From Numida meleagris (lineage: Eukaryota; Chordata; Aves; Galliformes; Numididae): DNA of 64,000 bases. Position 1 is the stretch's first letter; each line of letters starts with the position of its first letter. Both the position numbers and the translations under genes were made by a program. This document shows positions 63,001 to 64,000 of the stretch, in pieces. The notes under the pieces were generated by a model. That model had not been told where the DNA came from. It saw nothing but the letters and a program-made list of their open reading frames with translations, and did no database searches. The stretch spans positions 29,595,226 to 29,659,225 of the forward strand of contig NC_034411.1 of NCBI RefSeq assembly GCF_002078875.1, read 5' to 3'.

Positions 63001-64000
63001 CATTCTAACACACTTGTGGGCTAGAGACTAGGATTTTGATTGATACCTCTGTGCCAGTATTTCTGTTCCATGAAGAATCAATTGTTCTACTTAAGCAGTA
63101 AATAATACAAGCCCTTTCTCCCCTTGATATCTCACCTTTGTGAGTAAGGATTCAGAGTGAATGCTAATAGACAAGTCCTGGTTAAAAGTCCCCAGCTTCA
63201 GTGAATAACCATTTGCTCTGACAACACAAAGATGATTCTGGAGCTGGTGGGAGCATGTGAGGCTTCCTTGGAGGGTGAAAAAGCCAAGTATACTCTGATG
63301 GCTGGTAGGAGTTGTCCAGAGATGCCTACGGATTCCTACTGATTCAGTATCTACTTTGTTTTCCTGCCAAGTCTGCTGGAAGCTTTGGTTTCAGATTAAG
63401 TTGCTATCCTCTTCTGGGAGAGCCACTAACCATCCCTGCTGGGTAGCTGACTGCCTTCACAGCAATGACCTATGCACTGGGATCATAGCCTGGCACGGTC
63501 AGCATGAAACAGGATTCAGATCACCACGGTTAGGAAGTGCAGGAAGCAGGAGGCTAATCATGTCTTTAACAAGAAAAGCACCCAGTCCCACTACAGTTTT
63601 CTCCAGCCTGCTTTGAGGCTTACAAAAGTGCTGGAAGAATAAATAGTATCTTTACTACCATCTCCTGTGACAGTAATGCTGATAGAAATGTAGAACTGCA
63701 ACTTCTGTGATTTATATATTTTCCCCTTTGTCCCACAACCTCCTCAAGCCCCCTCCTCAGAGTGAAACGAGTCATATTCCTCCACTCCCCTTGAGCACAC
63801 AGCCATAAGCTGGCCAGCAATGAGGACATTCTTATGTGTCAGTCTCTGATTCTGACACTACTGTGTCTTACAGCAAATATTTCACGTTCCCAAGTCACCC
63901 TGAGTTTTGATAAGCTGTATGTAAAGTAACTCACCAGCATCAAAATCCTTGTTATTATTTCAGCTGCGCCTCTGAGATAAGGCAGGTTGTAAACAGATCC
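60086..64000. other. Intergenic region, no gene recognised
   Basis: Slightly less AT-rich around 60.85-61.3 kb, where a 128-codon + strand open frame overlaps an 89-codon - strand frame. Neither resembles a known protein and no splice or start context supports them. A T-run lies near 62240-62255. Nothing else identified. Confidence 0.55.

Noticed and set aside
41000..64000. ZFAND3 exons on the minus strand, expected from mammalian synteny
   Set aside because: No AN1 or A20 zinc-finger-like cysteine pattern was found; the gene probably lies beyond the window, or the order differs.
1..64000. tRNA, rRNA, CRISPR or operon-type structures
   Set aside because: None found; the window is vertebrate nuclear DNA and no cloverleaf with A/B boxes or array of spaced repeats was visible.

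Overview
The window looks like vertebrate nuclear DNA, most likely from a bird. It is AT-rich, exons are short and split by introns of 4 to 16 kb with GT/AG borders, and almost all recognisable repeats are CR1-type LINE remnants. No Alu-, B1- or MIR-like SINE stands out and no long tandem satellite is present. CR1 also occurs in turtles and crocodilians, so bird is an inference; the species cannot be fixed from the sequence.

One protein-coding gene is supported: the 3' end of BTBD9 on the + strand. Four consecutive coding exons (8152-8341, 20022-20129, 35743-35821, 40024-40218) join in phase. They encode the last 189 residues: the C-terminal F5/8 type C (discoidin-like) domain followed by a low-complexity tail of about 54 residues and a TAA stop. 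The BTB and BACK domains and the first discoidin-like domain must lie upstream of base 1. The identification rests on remembered similarity to vertebrate BTBD9, a proposed substrate adaptor of cullin-3 ubiquitin ligases linked to restless legs syndrome, sleep and iron/dopamine biology.

Layout: 1-8151 is the 3' part of an upstream intron with one antisense CR1. Intron 8342-20021 holds two antisense CR1 copies side by side (11376-12500, 12601-13985) and one sense copy (17885-19216). Intron 20130-35742 is almost free of recognisable repeats, with an 84-bp tandem duplication at 26036-26203 and an acceptor-like T20C5 tract at 33340-33366. Intron 35822-40023 has only a short CR1 tail. From 40219 onward is 3' UTR and then intergenic DNA to 64000. 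That part holds several candidate poly(A) signals, an older L3/CR1-like LINE remnant near 51.1 kb and an AATAAA plus A26 block at 60032-60085.

I found no second gene. In mammals ZFAND3 lies convergently downstream of BTBD9, but I could not recognise any ZFAND3 exon on the minus strand here. I saw nothing that amounts to a new biological system. The most useful leads are a possible cryptic terminal exon of BTBD9, the poly(A)-tailed block at 60 kb, the candidate long 3' UTR and a few stretches that look like conserved non-coding elements.
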